Below, one piece after another: positions 23,129 through 33,483 of a stretch of DNA of 64,000 bases (position 1 is the first letter of the stretch; the number at the start of each line of letters is the position of its first letter). This DNA comes from Monosporascus cannonballus (lineage: Eukaryota > Ascomycota > Sordariomycetes > Xylariales). The notes beneath the pieces were generated by a model. It did not search any database. It was not told where the DNA came from and saw nothing but the letters and a program-made list of their open reading frames with translations. The stretch spans positions 86,560 through 150,559 of the forward strand of contig QJNS01000201.1 in NCBI GenBank assembly GCA_004154925.1, given 5' to 3'. The translations under genes were made by a program, and so were the position numbers.

Positions 23129-25563
23129 GTCCAGGATTCCTTTCCGTCCGAACCTCAGCATCAATCGTATGAGCACCAGCTCCAACATCAACATCAACAT
23201 CACCAGCACCAGCACCAGCAGCAATACCATAATCCCCAACACGGAGAAGAGCATGGTCACCAATTCCGCCAGTACGATGGACTGTCGACGGTTCCGGTCC
23301 CGGTCAGTACCGTCGCGCATCATGGACTCCAGGCGCTGCAGGCCGCCTCTGCAGCTCCGCCCATCGCAAGCCCGACCTCGGACCACCTAGCCCAGCAATA
23401 TGCGCAGTCGGCCACGCTGCAGATGGGCGATGCCCAGTTCGCCCAGGTTGCCACCGACGTGGTGAATGGGAACCGCAACGGACATCATACGCCTCCCAAT
23501 CTACATGGGCATGCACAGGCTCCTTCGCCAGCGTCTCCTGCCATGAACGGCACTCCCACCCAGCAGAAGACGACGCGCCTTCGACGCGCCTGCGATATGT
23601 GCAGCCAGCGAAAAGTCAAGGTGAGCACTCGCTTGGGCAACTCTAAAAGAAGTCTTGTATTGTGTAGAAACGAGCGATGGATCCGATGCCATGTTATTCT
23701 CCAGTAGTAGCTAACAATGCCCGTTGGTCGTAGTGCGATGAAAGCGGCCCTCCTTGCAAGCCATGCGCAGACCTCAACGTCGAATGCACCTTTCAACGTC
23801 AGATGAAGCGTCGCGGTCCCCCGAATAAGCACGCCGAGGCAGCGAGAGCCGCTAAGCGAAGCCGGGTCGACAGCACCGATGCTTCGGTGACAATGCTGTC
23901 ACTCAGTCCCGAAATCAGTCAAGGCACACCCGACGCTGAGTCGATCGCTCCCTGGCCAGTCCTCGAGCTCCTGGTTGATGACTTCTTCACCTATATCCAC
24001 CCCCTTATGCCCTTCCCTCACCAGCCTACTTTCCGCCAAGCCTTCGCCGAGCGGGCCGATCGGACCAGCCAAAAGTTCCTGGCCTTGCTTGCCAGTATGG
24101 TCGGTGCCCTGGTCGCCTCCTTTCCTCGGAGTGCGCGGTCCCATCTGAAGGCGCAACATAGCACCGACCTGTTCCCGACCTCGGTCACCATGATCGAGCG
24201 GTGTCGAAATATCGCCCTTCAAGCGCGGGGCCCCCTGTTCATGGCTAGCCAGGATATGACCGCAGATGATGCGGCGACGAGCTATTTCTTAAGCATTGCG
24301 GCCGCGTATACGCTCCAATATAAAGCTTGCAAGCGCTTTATGGCCGAAACCATGACTTTCGTCAGAGAGGTGAGCGTCTATAGACGGAAAGGCTCTTCAC
24401 CACCGGAGCCGAGCGTAGACGACATTGCCTCGGTATTGAGTAGCTCCGACAATAAACCGGTGGATCACATTAAAGATCAGATGACCAAACGCATCTTTTG
24501 GGTTATCGTGGCTGGTGTCCGGTATGTCTTCTCGCCCCCTTTTCTGTTCCTTGCTCGAATACCGGCGTAAGTGTGCTAACCCTCTCACAGATCAATGACG
24601 CAGTTGGGCGCGTCTATGAATGAACTACCGTTACCTCCTCCAACCTCCCAGGAACAGTACCCTGATCAACCCGTCGAGGTGGATGACGAGTACATCTATG
24701 CTGACCAGATCCTTCCGCAACCAGAGGGCATACCCAGCTTGATAACCGGGTTCAACCGAAACATTTGCGTCTACACGACCATGAACGAACTGGTCGGGGT
24801 TGACATGTGCTACGGCATGAAGTTTTTCGACTGGAATGCGCAGAAGAATATCCTGGGCAACGGACTTGCTGCCGCCAAGCAAGCGACGGAAGATCTACCC
24901 GTCCATTTGCGAGTGAAGACCGAGCCGAGTCAGCCCCAGCCGCCTAATTTCGACGAATCGGGTTTGCAGTATCACCCACCGGCCTTCCCTGCAGCCCAGC
25001 CACCCAACGACCTGCGCCACGCATTTGCAGAGGAGCCGATGCGTCGCCGGGAACTCCAGTTCGAGATCCAAAAAGCAAATATCTATGCGTCTAGCCTAGC
25101 GACGCGCTCGTACTTCGTCGAGCGCTACCTCAACCTGCGCGACGCCGAGCTGCAGCGCCGCAAGCTCGAGGGCAACGGCGCCGTGGACGCCGTCGAGGAC
25201 GAGCGGGACTTGATGGTGGCCGAGGAGCGGGAGCTCATCGTGGAGAACCTGCTGACGGTGCTGTCATCGATAAGCCAGCGCAACATGGAGCCCAACGGGG
25301 CTTCCATAATCAACAAGATCCGGCAGGTGGCCAGCACGCTGCTCGACGACGCACCCGAGCGCAAGGGCACCGTGGCCGTCAGAGCCGAGGAGTACCTCCG
25401 GCGCTTTGTCGACATCCTCATGGGGCTCGAGAAGACGGGTGGGTCGAGGGCGCCGGGCCCCATGACGGCCCAGGACGAGGAGGAAGAGCTCCGCTGCTGG
25501 GCCAACCTCCGCGAGTACCAGCTGCAGTTCGCCGCCAACGGCGGCTTCATGGGTCAAGGATGA
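22883..25563 (+). CDS. Zn2Cys6 transcription factor with fungal-specific regulatory domain
   Basis: Three exons: 22883-23620, 23734-24521 and 24591-25563, with GT-AG introns of 113 and 69 bp and an 832-aa product. The zinc cluster is perfect (C-x2-C-x6-C-x6-C-x2-C-x6-C, Cys 237, 240, 247, 254, 257, 264) and the first intron splits it right after RKVK. A basic linker follows (KRRGPPNKH, RAAKRSR). The middle part (LELLVDDFFTYIHPLMPFPHQPTF, then YFLSIAAAYTLQYKACKRFM) is the fungal-specific regulatory domain. The first 230 residues are low complexity: DPDPDPDP, an AV repeat, and a His/Gln run made by CAT/CAG codon repeats at 23185-23224, a likely flexible activation region. The DNA target is unknown. 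Its position 2.6 kb from the isocyanide synthase suggests a pathway-specific regulator, but a general regulator is as likely from the domain alone. Confidence 0.9.
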
Positions 25564-26275
25564 GTAATTTTTACCGGCGGCTCGAACGTACGCGGAGTAT
25601 GCGAGTCCCGGATGAGACTACGCTATACCTCGCTTGCAGACTCGACACTGTTCGAGTGTACATACGACATGCGCGGGTTCGTTTCCGGGAGTTATACCAT
25701 TTCTGCCTGTGGCAACAGGGTCGGTTCTGCCCACTGTTTTAGGCGTTAAATGGGGCTACGGATGGTTTGGTGTCGTGGCATGGTTCTTCTATGCAGTACT
25801 TGAAATTCCCGCCTCCGCCTATTAACAGATTCTTGAACAGAAGGAAGTCTTTTGCGAATGAACTCTATTAGAAAGCCAATCACGGTGTTTGTTTAGAAGT
25901 GACTCCTGGCTTTCCATTTAGTACTGAGGATATGGATGTTCAAGTCAGTCCATGTCGTGTGCCTGCAGTATTGGGCGTTTTGCTGCACTGGGATAATAAC
26001 TTCGCTACTACAGTATCAGGCGGCAATTGACCATCAGCGGGGGTTACGTGATAAGTGCCGAATTACCTTTTCACATTGAGCCTTGCAGATGCACCAAGGG
26101 TTGTCCAGACTCGAAGAAGATTCATCCGGGATACGAGCATGTTACTTAAGTACTGATTTAAGAGCTCTACGTTATTTCCACTCTCCCTTTGTTGCCCAAG
26201 TCCGGTTTGTTTGTCCGAGATCCTATGCACAGAGAAACTCTCGTGGCGGCTTTTCAGAGCGACCTACCCAGAGCC
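25564..26275. other. Intergenic between convergent regulator and hydrolase genes
   Basis: No gene is supported; it should hold both 3' ends. The small open frames here are not conserved-looking. Confidence 0.4.
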
Positions 26276-27895
26276 CTACGAATCCACGACCGTCCCCGGC
26301 TCCGGCAGCGTCAGGTTGACGAGATACCTATTTATGGCGTCCGTCGCCTCGCCCCCGAGGGACCAGCTCGTGTGCCCGGCCCCGTCGCGCGTGAGCAGCA
26401 CCGCCCTCTCGCCGAGCTCGGCCCGCAGCCCCACGGCCCACACGTAGCTCGTGCTCGGGTCGTGCACGGAGTTGACGAGTAACACGTCCGCACCTTCACC
26501 GGCATACGGCGACAGGAGCCTTTCCGGGTTTCTCTGCGGCGACGGCCAGCCCGCGCAGCTCGCCTGGATCCGGTAGGTCTGGCTGGCGCCGCGCGTCAGG
26601 GGGGCGAAGGCGGCGCCCTGGATCTGCAGCTCGGTGATCCCCGCCCAGGTGGAGGCGGTCGCGTGCGTCCAGTCCTGGCAATGCACCGCAGTGCCCCCGA
26701 ACAGGTACGAGTCCTCGTAGTCGTCGCCGACGGCGATGGGCTGCGCCCGCGACAGCAGCGTCGCGTTGGCCTCGTCGCGCGCCTCGAGCAGCGCCCGCAC
26801 GAGCGAAGGCCAGCTCGCCGTCTCGAGCAGGAGGCCCTGCGCGTTTAACCGCGCCTCCTCCTCCGTCACGCTCGACCGGCAGGCCGTCGCGCGTCCGTCG
26901 TCGCACCCGGGCGCCGGGATCGGCGCGTCCCCGGCCTTCGCTAGGACGTCGAGGAAGACCTGCCGCGCCCCGCCGTCGCCGCGATCCCGCAGAAGCACGC
27001 AGTCGGCGGAGCTGTTGGTGGAGTTGCACCACTCGAAAAACTTCTGTAGTGTCGTCTCATACGCCGCCGACTCGATGAGCAGGTTCGACGACTCCGACTG
27101 CGAGTGCTGCAGCGCGCCGTCGAGGACCATGGCGCGGACGCCCTCGGGGAACAGCTCGGCGTACTGGCTGAACAGCTGCGTGCCGTACGAGAGGCCCAGG
27201 AAGCTCGCCCTCCCGTCGCCGTGGCCGCCCTTTCCGCCGCCCCCGAGAGCCAGCCGCACGGCCTCGTGGTCGCGCGCCGCGCTGACGGTGTCGACGAAGT
27301 CGACGACCCGCCCCGAGAGCGCGCGGCAGCTCTCCCCGAGCGCCGCGTTGCGCGCGAGCAGGCCGTCGAACTCCCCCGGGGTCCGCGGGAACAGCGGCGC
27401 GCGCTCGTTGAACAGCCCCGCGTCGCACCGCACCGGCGTGCTGAGTCCCACGCCCCGCGGGTCCAGCCCGACGATGTCGAACCGCTCGAGGAGCTCCGCC
27501 GTGCTGCTGCCCGGGCCCAGCTGTCCCGCCGCCGCCGCGAGCCGCGCCACGACCTCCGTCGCCTGCGCGCCGGGGCCGCCCGGGTTGACGAAGAGGTTGC
27601 CGATGCGCCGCGACGGGCCGCCGCGCGCGGCGAGCCGCAGCATGCCGAGCGTGATGGTCTCGGTGCCGTCCGGGTCGTCCCAGTCTAGCGGCACCCGGTA
27701 GGTGGCGCATGTCACGTTCGGCGTTGTTGCGAAGCGGGCCGGACACGGGCCCCAGGTTAGTTTTTGGGGCGGGTTGTACCGTGTCATTACGTTGCCGCTG
27801 CAGCCCCGTGGGCCGGGGGGGACCGGCGCTGCCGCACCGAACGTGGCGGCGAGGGACAGGATTATTAGGCCTCGGGAGAGGATTCGAGTAATCAT
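26276..27895 (-). CDS. Secreted alpha/beta hydrolase, TAP-like (tripeptidyl aminopeptidase-type)
   Basis: Intronless, 539 aa. Residues 1-23 are a signal peptide (RGLIILSLAATFGAAA). The layout is that of the secreted peptidase S33-like group: VPLDWDDP near 68, oxyanion segment NPGGPGA (104-110), DIVGLDPRGVG (140-150) and nucleophile elbow GLSYGTQ with Ser236. A C-terminal TAP-like part follows, with Asp479 in SVHDPSTSY and His508 in GAGHTSW, so the Ser-Asp-His triad is complete. Homologues release tripeptides or hydrolyse esters outside the cell; fungal substrates are mostly unknown. Paired Cys residues and N-glycosylation sites (NST, NAT, NLT) fit secretion. The coding strand is strongly GC-biased at third positions, which gives long shadow frames on the other strand. 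It is close to the cluster but has no clear role in it. Confidence 0.87.
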   Translation of the reverse strand: MITRILSRGLIILSLAATFGAAAPVPPGPRGCSGNVMTRYNPPQKLTWGPCPARFATTPNVTCATYRVPLDWDDPDGTETITLGMLRLAARGGPSRRIGNLFVNPGGPGAQATEVVARLAAAAGQLGPGSSTAELLERFDIVGLDPRGVGLSTPVRCDAGLFNERAPLFPRTPGEFDGLLARNAALGESCRALSGRVVDFVDTVSAARDHEAVRLALGGGGKGGHGDGRASFLGLSYGTQLFSQYAELFPEGVRAMVLDGALQHSQSESSNLLIESAAYETTLQKFFEWCNSTNSSADCVLLRDRGDGGARQVFLDVLAKAGDAPIPAPGCDDGRATACRSSVTEEEARLNAQGLLLETASWPSLVRALLEARDEANATLLSRAQPIAVGDDYEDSYLFGGTAVHCQDWTHATASTWAGITELQIQGAAFAPLTRGASQTYRIQASCAGWPSPQRNPERLLSPYAGEGADVLLVNSVHDPSTSYVWAVGLRAELGERAVLLTRDGAGHTSWSLGGEATDAINRYLVNLTLPEPGTVVDS

Positions 27896-30391
27896 CGTGA
27901 GTGAGTGAGTCTTGGACTCCGGTGAAGATGGCTTGGATAATTGATCAGAGGATTGGTGAGTGGGTAGTGACGATGGTTACTTACTTCATAGGTAGGCGAA
28001 CAGTATACGCGACGTTGTCGTCGGCAGGCAGGTACCTTTCGTTTCCCGGCGTTAAGACGGGGCTGCACCTCACCCCGGAGAGGATGACCAGTGATGTATG
28101 TTTCATAAATCTCGAATGTGGCATGTGTACGCAGCGGGGGTACGTGGTCCTCGGGGTGCAGTTGATACGGTGATCATCACCGGGGAAACAGCTGCTTCGT
28201 GTACTGACGTGCAGAAAAGGAAGGGGCTCGATGCGACACTGGCAGTTGCGCCTTAATGGGAAGGAACGCATGGCAAGTTGTAGAAATTTGAGTCAGCAGG
28301 TGAGGCTACTACGAAATACTGGGTGAGGGAATTGTCAAGTATTTGTATGGGAAAACGTATAGGGTAGGCTCATTCAGGAACCAAGGAAGTCTCAGGGTAT
28401 GTCGTGAGTGACTATATTCACTATATCTAAGCTCTATTTTTAACCTCAGCAACAATTGGGGGAACACTGCGCTATATAAAACATATATTTTGCTGAGTAA
28501 CCGTAATAATATGCACATGCTTCACTTATTAATCTATTAACAGTCACCTCGAAAAGGTATAGCCCCACCTTTCTCCGACTGAAAGCTCCGGAAGAAAACT
28601 CCCGATTCCTAGGCAAGCGTTCCGCTCATGGCTAAATATGCGATATCCTACATTATTATGTTGATAGGCTTAGTATTAGGTGTCTGTTGACGGTCATTTA
28701 ATATCCACAATCGAGGCATTGTCTTGTTCGCCTTGCTACAATGTTTGCGCGTAGCTTGTGATGTGGCAAATGTTCGCCAATCACCGGTTGCTACTCCCAT
28801 ACCACATTGCTTGCTACTAGTGGCCTAAACTATGCTACGCCTCCACAATATGCCTCCCCACGTGCCTTTAAATTGCTATTTATGTGGACGATATATGCAG
28901 CAGAAAGCTATCAACAGTTGCCTATCTCGAGATGGTGAGTGATAGCGATCGAGCCATACCTCGGACATGATCCAGAAAAGCACAGGCTGCCGCATTACAT
29001 AGTAAAGCAACTGAACATCTGGAGGTTTGGAGATCGGACAATGCAGATTAAAGACGTCAGTTTCTATAATAATCTATGTGGTGAGCGTATCTTGTAATAG
29101 GGTCGGGGTGGTAGGAATACTTTGTGGCTTCGCTTATGGTACCGGCGGTCCTGTTTCCAAGCCAAAGCCGCACCATCTGATGTCCATGGCCCCAGCCACA
29201 AACGATAGCCACTGGGAAGTATAGCATTATATAGGGGGGAAACGCGCGTGTCGTCTTACAGCCGTCGTAACTGGGCGTATACTGGACTTTGGCCGGAAGC
29301 GCATGATCCCAAATACGCAAATAACTTTCTAAAGCCCTTTTACTTTCCGGCTCAAAGCCCCCTCACCCTCTCTATTGCAAAGCTCATTGTGGAGGATGTA
29401 TACAGTGTTTGAGTTCGACATTGTTATGAGAGAGAGAGAACGACTCCCCGGCTAATACGGAAATTCAATGATTTACTGGTTGGGACTGCCTGGCTTGATA
29501 AACTGAAACTGGATGCCTCAATCTGCCCGGAACATAGGCTGGTGCAGATTCGCACAATTTGGAACATCAGACTATTCTGGGCATACAGGTCAAAGCGTCG
29601 TTTTAAGGGGGGTGGGCGAGGGGGTTGAGAAGGCCGGGTTACGCGATCTGTAAAAGTTACTAACCTCCTCAATAAGCATGGGAACACCATGGCCTGTGCT
29701 AAAGCCTAAAAGGCAAACATTAACTTCAAAGCTCTCAACAACAAATCTGAAAACCCCCAAAGAAGCCGTTTAACGAATCCGAACTATTGACAAGCTCCCC
29801 TTGCAATCAGGATACTATTTAAACACCACAGTAAAAAAACTCCGGCCTCAAGGCGGTTTGTAAGTAACCTACTAGCTAGTGAATAAATATAGAAATCACT
29901 CGAAAACACCCCGCTAAAACCACCGTGCCTGCCTTTCCACGATGCGCTCTTTCTTGAACTTCATTGGTCAGAACCTCGGCTCTCTCCCCATCACCCTCAT
30001 ACGTCTGCTGACTCCTCGCCCCACTTAAAAGATGTCTGCTTAGGGGAGAAAGGGGGTGCTTGCCTTTTAGCTGGAATAACTCTTATAGACCACCCAGGGA
30101 CAGCAACGTCGCTAAACAACGACTGACCAGCAGTCCGAAACCGAGCAGCAGCAAAATGGACAGTGGCACTGAGTCGTACAAGGGGGGTGTCGGGGTTAAC
30201 TGTCCAAATGTCGTCTCAGATGGAGATGAATCTGGAACTCTGGAATTACAAATATAGAAACGGGAGCGTATCCCAAAGATAATCCCTGCTGGGTGTCTAT
30301 CACACTTTCTAGGAAGCAGCCGCACAGCTCTTTAAGGGCTTAAATTAAGCCTGTGTAGTAACAGTCCTTCTTTAGTCTCTCTGTATATCTG
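27896..30391. other. Long gene-free stretch
   Basis: Several short frames without recognisable domains. Moderately AT-rich from 28.3 kb on, with pyrimidine/purine runs (GAGAGAGAG near 29430). It may contain worn repeats, but I cannot identify any. Confidence 0.4.
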
Positions 30392-30452
30392 TGTTAAACC
30401 TAGCAACGCTACTGCTTAGCTAGCTAGCAATTTGATGGAAATTGCTTCGTAT
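30392..30452 (+). mobile_element. LTR 5' fragment related to the solo LTR at 3858
   Basis: TGTTAAACCTAGCAACG and the following 45 bp match the first 60 bp of the 3858 LTR (TGTTGAACCTAGCAGCG, GGAAATTGCTTCG). The sequence then turns AT-rich up to about 30640 and no LTR 3' end or target duplication can be found. It is probably a truncated, mutated copy. Confidence 0.55.
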
Positions 30453-30655
30453 TTTTATTGCTTTTTATATTATCAGTTATTATAAACGGAATTAAATAAT
30501 GCGTTAATTTCGGTTTACTACTATGTTTTTTAAAAGAATTATAAAAATGTAAAGGATAAAATAAATAATAGCGAATAATCATGAATAAATTTTAATGGTG
30601 TATAAAATGGTGGATTTATATTTGTAATAACCGGGTGCCGCATTCATGGGTTATC

Positions 30656-32539
30656 TTAAATAGGTTCGTCGGCGATTAGTTTCCCAATTTCTGCCATACC
30701 TCCCGTATTCTCCTGTCCCCTCATACTAGAATCATTACACCTTGCCATGCGAACAGTGTCCTTGTCGATATGCCCCTTACAGTACGCTTGGCATTTGTTC
30801 GGAACCAACCTGAACGAATTCTCGTCGAGCTCATCGGGGACTGGCATTGCACAATTCCACTGACGAGATTGGGTATCTGCACCGGGTTCATACATGCAAC
30901 GGAATAGTTGGACCGCCGTCAACACGTGGAACCGAGTCCACTTGTTAGCCCCGAGTTGGGGGTCTTGACGGCCATTGTGAACGCGAACCAACCACCAAGC
31001 GGCACATCTTGCCATGATTGGAACAACAGAAATTGCCGCGAGGGTAACGATTCCAGTCAGGGAGAATGTTTGAATGTCCGGGCTTGACACGACAAAATTC
31101 GCGGCGCCATTCCCCGGCTGCCCGTTGGGGCTCGTAAAGATGTTGGGGTAGTTTCCGGATTGGCCAAACATGGTGGCATCACTGAAGACGTTTCTGGACG
31201 CCACGAAGCTGGCTAGGATGAGACGCTCAATGTCATCGTATATGCTGCATGTATGCGCATCGATGACACCATTGAGGCTTCTGGTCCCAGACCTGAGCGC
31301 CGAGCCGCCACTAGCGTTGCCAAGCCTAACAATCATCGGGACAGTAAATGTAGTCTCTAGCACTTCGAGCAAGACCGTTGGTATCGCCATACCGGGTATA
31401 TTCTTTAACTCATAGACAGAGGCGACGTTCTGCGTCCCGTATCTCCACCTGTTTTGTTCCCAACAAGAGAGGACTGGTCTTTGGCGCTTTATCCAGTGTC
31501 CGGCATCGAATCGTGGATCATGCTCATCTCGGGGTTCTGTCGCATACCAAGGGTCGCTTCCCGGACTGATGCTTGATCGACGGGCCGAACTGGCAATAAT
31601 CGCATAGGAAACGTTGGAGCCGCTTAATAACTGGTCCACGCCTTGCGAATGCAGATGGAACGTTGCCCGCGGAGCATGCTGGGTCTCGTAAAGGTTGAGG
31701 AGCACCCAAGCAGAGTCATTAGCGTTATTCCATAAATGGTACATGTCCACTTCGTCATCCTCAGCGCTCTCGACATACCACCCGTATTCGGTTATGCAGG
31801 AGCCCTCAACCGCTAACTCGAGGTCGATTCCGCCCTGGAGGCCAAGTTCTAATCCAGACAGGGAGTACCCGTACTTCAAACCGATGACACGATCGCCATT
31901 CTCCCTATCCGGGTAGCTTGTGTCGGCATCGACTAAGACCCGCGATCGCAACTCAACCCTGGCGGCTTCCACACTGCCCAGGGCGCGCAGGAGTCCAGGG
32001 GCTCTGAGCCCAAATTCCTGGAGTTGCTGAACTGGATCGTCTGCAGCTGGAATTCTTGGATAGAAAAGAGTGCTCGGTTGCGGTGGGGCAACATTGCCGA
32101 TTTGCACGAGCGATGGCCCGACGATACCCATTGCTATGCTCCCCCCAAACACAGCAAGGGCTATGATGCAGAACACAAGGCCGTACGCGACGTCACCCCA
32201 GTATGGGTCAGAGTTGGGGTGATATGTAGCGCATTGATAAGTGTAAGACAGTAACTCCTTGAAGGCAAACCAGGATTCGTTGGAATTCCACAGTGTAACC
32301 AATGCGACATATCTGCGCCGTGTGGCGTTGCCATCAAAAAGCATAGCTATAAAACAGATAAAGTTCCAGAGACAGAGAAACGATACGGCGATGATGGTGG
32401 AGAGAGCTGCCACTAAGAGTGCAGCACTGTTGCCGGTGAAGGATACCGCCCATCTGTCGCCTCTGTCGCTCGGCATGGAAAAGGGTGTTGCCAGAAGATA
32501 CGAGGAGGAGTCGGGGGCTGGAGTGTAGACGTCAGTCAT
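30656..32539 (-). CDS. Fungal integral membrane protein of unknown function
   Basis: Intronless, 627 aa. Hydrophobic segments lie at about 38-70 (AALLVAALSTIIAVSFLCLW), 118-142 (YGLVFCIIALAVFGGSIAM) and 505-525 (LTGIVTLAAISVVPIMARC). Between the second and third is a long, probably extracellular part of about 350 residues with several N-x-S/T sites (NDS, NVS, NAS). The N-terminus is Ser/Pro-rich. This layout of an N-terminal hairpin, a large outer domain and a C-terminal helix is seen in many uncharacterised ascomycete membrane proteins; I do not recognise an enzyme motif. The stop lies only 200 bp from an AT-rich LTR fragment, so the 3' end may have been changed by an insertion. No function is proposed. 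Confidence 0.75.
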   Translation of the reverse strand: MTDVYTPAPDSSSYLLATPFSMPSDRGDRWAVSFTGNSAALLVAALSTIIAVSFLCLWNFICFIAMLFDGNATRRRYVALVTLWNSNESWFAFKELLSYTYQCATYHPNSDPYWGDVAYGLVFCIIALAVFGGSIAMGIVGPSLVQIGNVAPPQPSTLFYPRIPAADDPVQQLQEFGLRAPGLLRALGSVEAARVELRSRVLVDADTSYPDRENGDRVIGLKYGYSLSGLELGLQGGIDLELAVEGSCITEYGWYVESAEDDEVDMYHLWNNANDSAWVLLNLYETQHAPRATFHLHSQGVDQLLSGSNVSYAIIASSARRSSISPGSDPWYATEPRDEHDPRFDAGHWIKRQRPVLSCWEQNRWRYGTQNVASVYELKNIPGMAIPTVLLEVLETTFTVPMIVRLGNASGGSALRSGTRSLNGVIDAHTCSIYDDIERLILASFVASRNVFSDATMFGQSGNYPNIFTSPNGQPGNGAANFVVSSPDIQTFSLTGIVTLAAISVVPIMARCAAWWLVRVHNGRQDPQLGANKWTRFHVLTAVQLFRCMYEPGADTQSRQWNCAMPVPDELDENSFRLVPNKCQAYCKGHIDKDTVRMARCNDSSMRGQENTGGMAEIGKLIADEPI

Positions 32540-32983
32540 CTTGAGTCGATCTTGATTTCTAGCAGGTCAGCTAGTTCCCGTCTTGGTTGCCGGAAATGCA
32601 CGGATACTAGATTGTGCGGTAATACATTGAGTCGCGAGGCTTCGCTGCGCTATTTCGGTAAATATGAGCTCCCTGACTTGTTGCTCGCAATCGGAGAGTC
32701 CAACACTGGTTTGTCTTGCTCCTGGGAGAATAGACAACAAGGGGGGGCGGATCCTTTATGTCCCTGCCGGCCAGACTGTGAGCTCGAATGCTGGCCGAAA
32801 ACACATATATCCAGGAGGGGTGAGCAGCTGGGTCCGCTGGGAGAGGGGCCAGATGGAGTTGGGTACCACGAGGCCACACTGGACACCTGAATTCCATGTG
32901 CTGGGCTGTTCCCGAACCTGTCGACGGGCGACCCGCGCTTTGCGCAAGCCGGGCTGCGGTGTGAATGCTGTTGCATGGCCAAG
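32540..32983. other. Intergenic between membrane protein gene and MITE
   Basis: Open frames on both strands here overlap each other and show no domain. It probably holds the promoter of the membrane protein gene. Confidence 0.35.
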
Positions 32984-33206
32984 TAGGGTTTGCAATGGGT
33001 ACCCAAATGGGTACCCATCACTACCCACGACGTAAATTCACACGTCATAAAAGCTTAATACTTAGGGTTTCCTAGAAAGATTTATTATACAACTAATTTT
33101 GTATTATTTACAGTTGTTTATTATTTATTTATGATTGAAAATATCATCCGTGGGTAGTGATGGGTACCCATTTGGGTACCCATTTGGGTACCCATTGCAA
33201 ACCCTA
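32984..33206. mobile_element. MITE (223 bp) with long terminal inverted repeats and GGGTACCCA subterminal repeats
   Basis: The left end reads TAGGGTTTGCAATGGGTACC, and the right end is its exact inverse (ATTGCAAACCCTA at 33194-33206). The arms of about 46 and 59 bp contain repeated GGGTACCCA palindromes, two on the left and three on the right, and both end at ACTACCCACG. The inside is AT-rich and non-coding. There is no 8-bp target duplication (TGGCCAAG versus GCATTAAC). A TA duplication counted inside the ends is possible, which would point to Tc1/mariner rather than hAT. The same ends border the 39.9-62.4 kb island. Confidence 0.85.
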
Positions 33207-33483
33207 GCATTAACTCGAAGATGCTAATTTCTTGGGCAGCCTCGTAGTTCATGACTTAATCTGAGGGTGACTCACAATACTAGTATGATTCTTCAGGCTG
33301 TACTGAATCTTTTCTCTTGCTGCCATGCCAGTGTAGAGAGAGCTGGACGAAGACGAGGTTTAAGACATACACTCTCCCTCGCTTTGTCTCTCCATATATT
33401 CCCGGTGCAAGTCTCCAAGCAACCGTCCACTTATCACCTGTTCTTTCACAGCTCCCAATATCTAGATCACAAATCATGCAGAA
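33207..33483. other. Promoter side of the FAS1 pseudogene
   Basis: Pyrimidine-rich sequence (CTCTCCCTCGCTTTGTCTCTCC near 33370) before the fasciclin start, a usual fungal promoter look. No gene is seen. Confidence 0.35.

Noticed and set aside
26496..27746. Long open frames on both strands inside the hydrolase gene
   Set aside because: Arg/Pro/Ala-rich shadows caused by GC-rich third positions of the real minus-strand gene.
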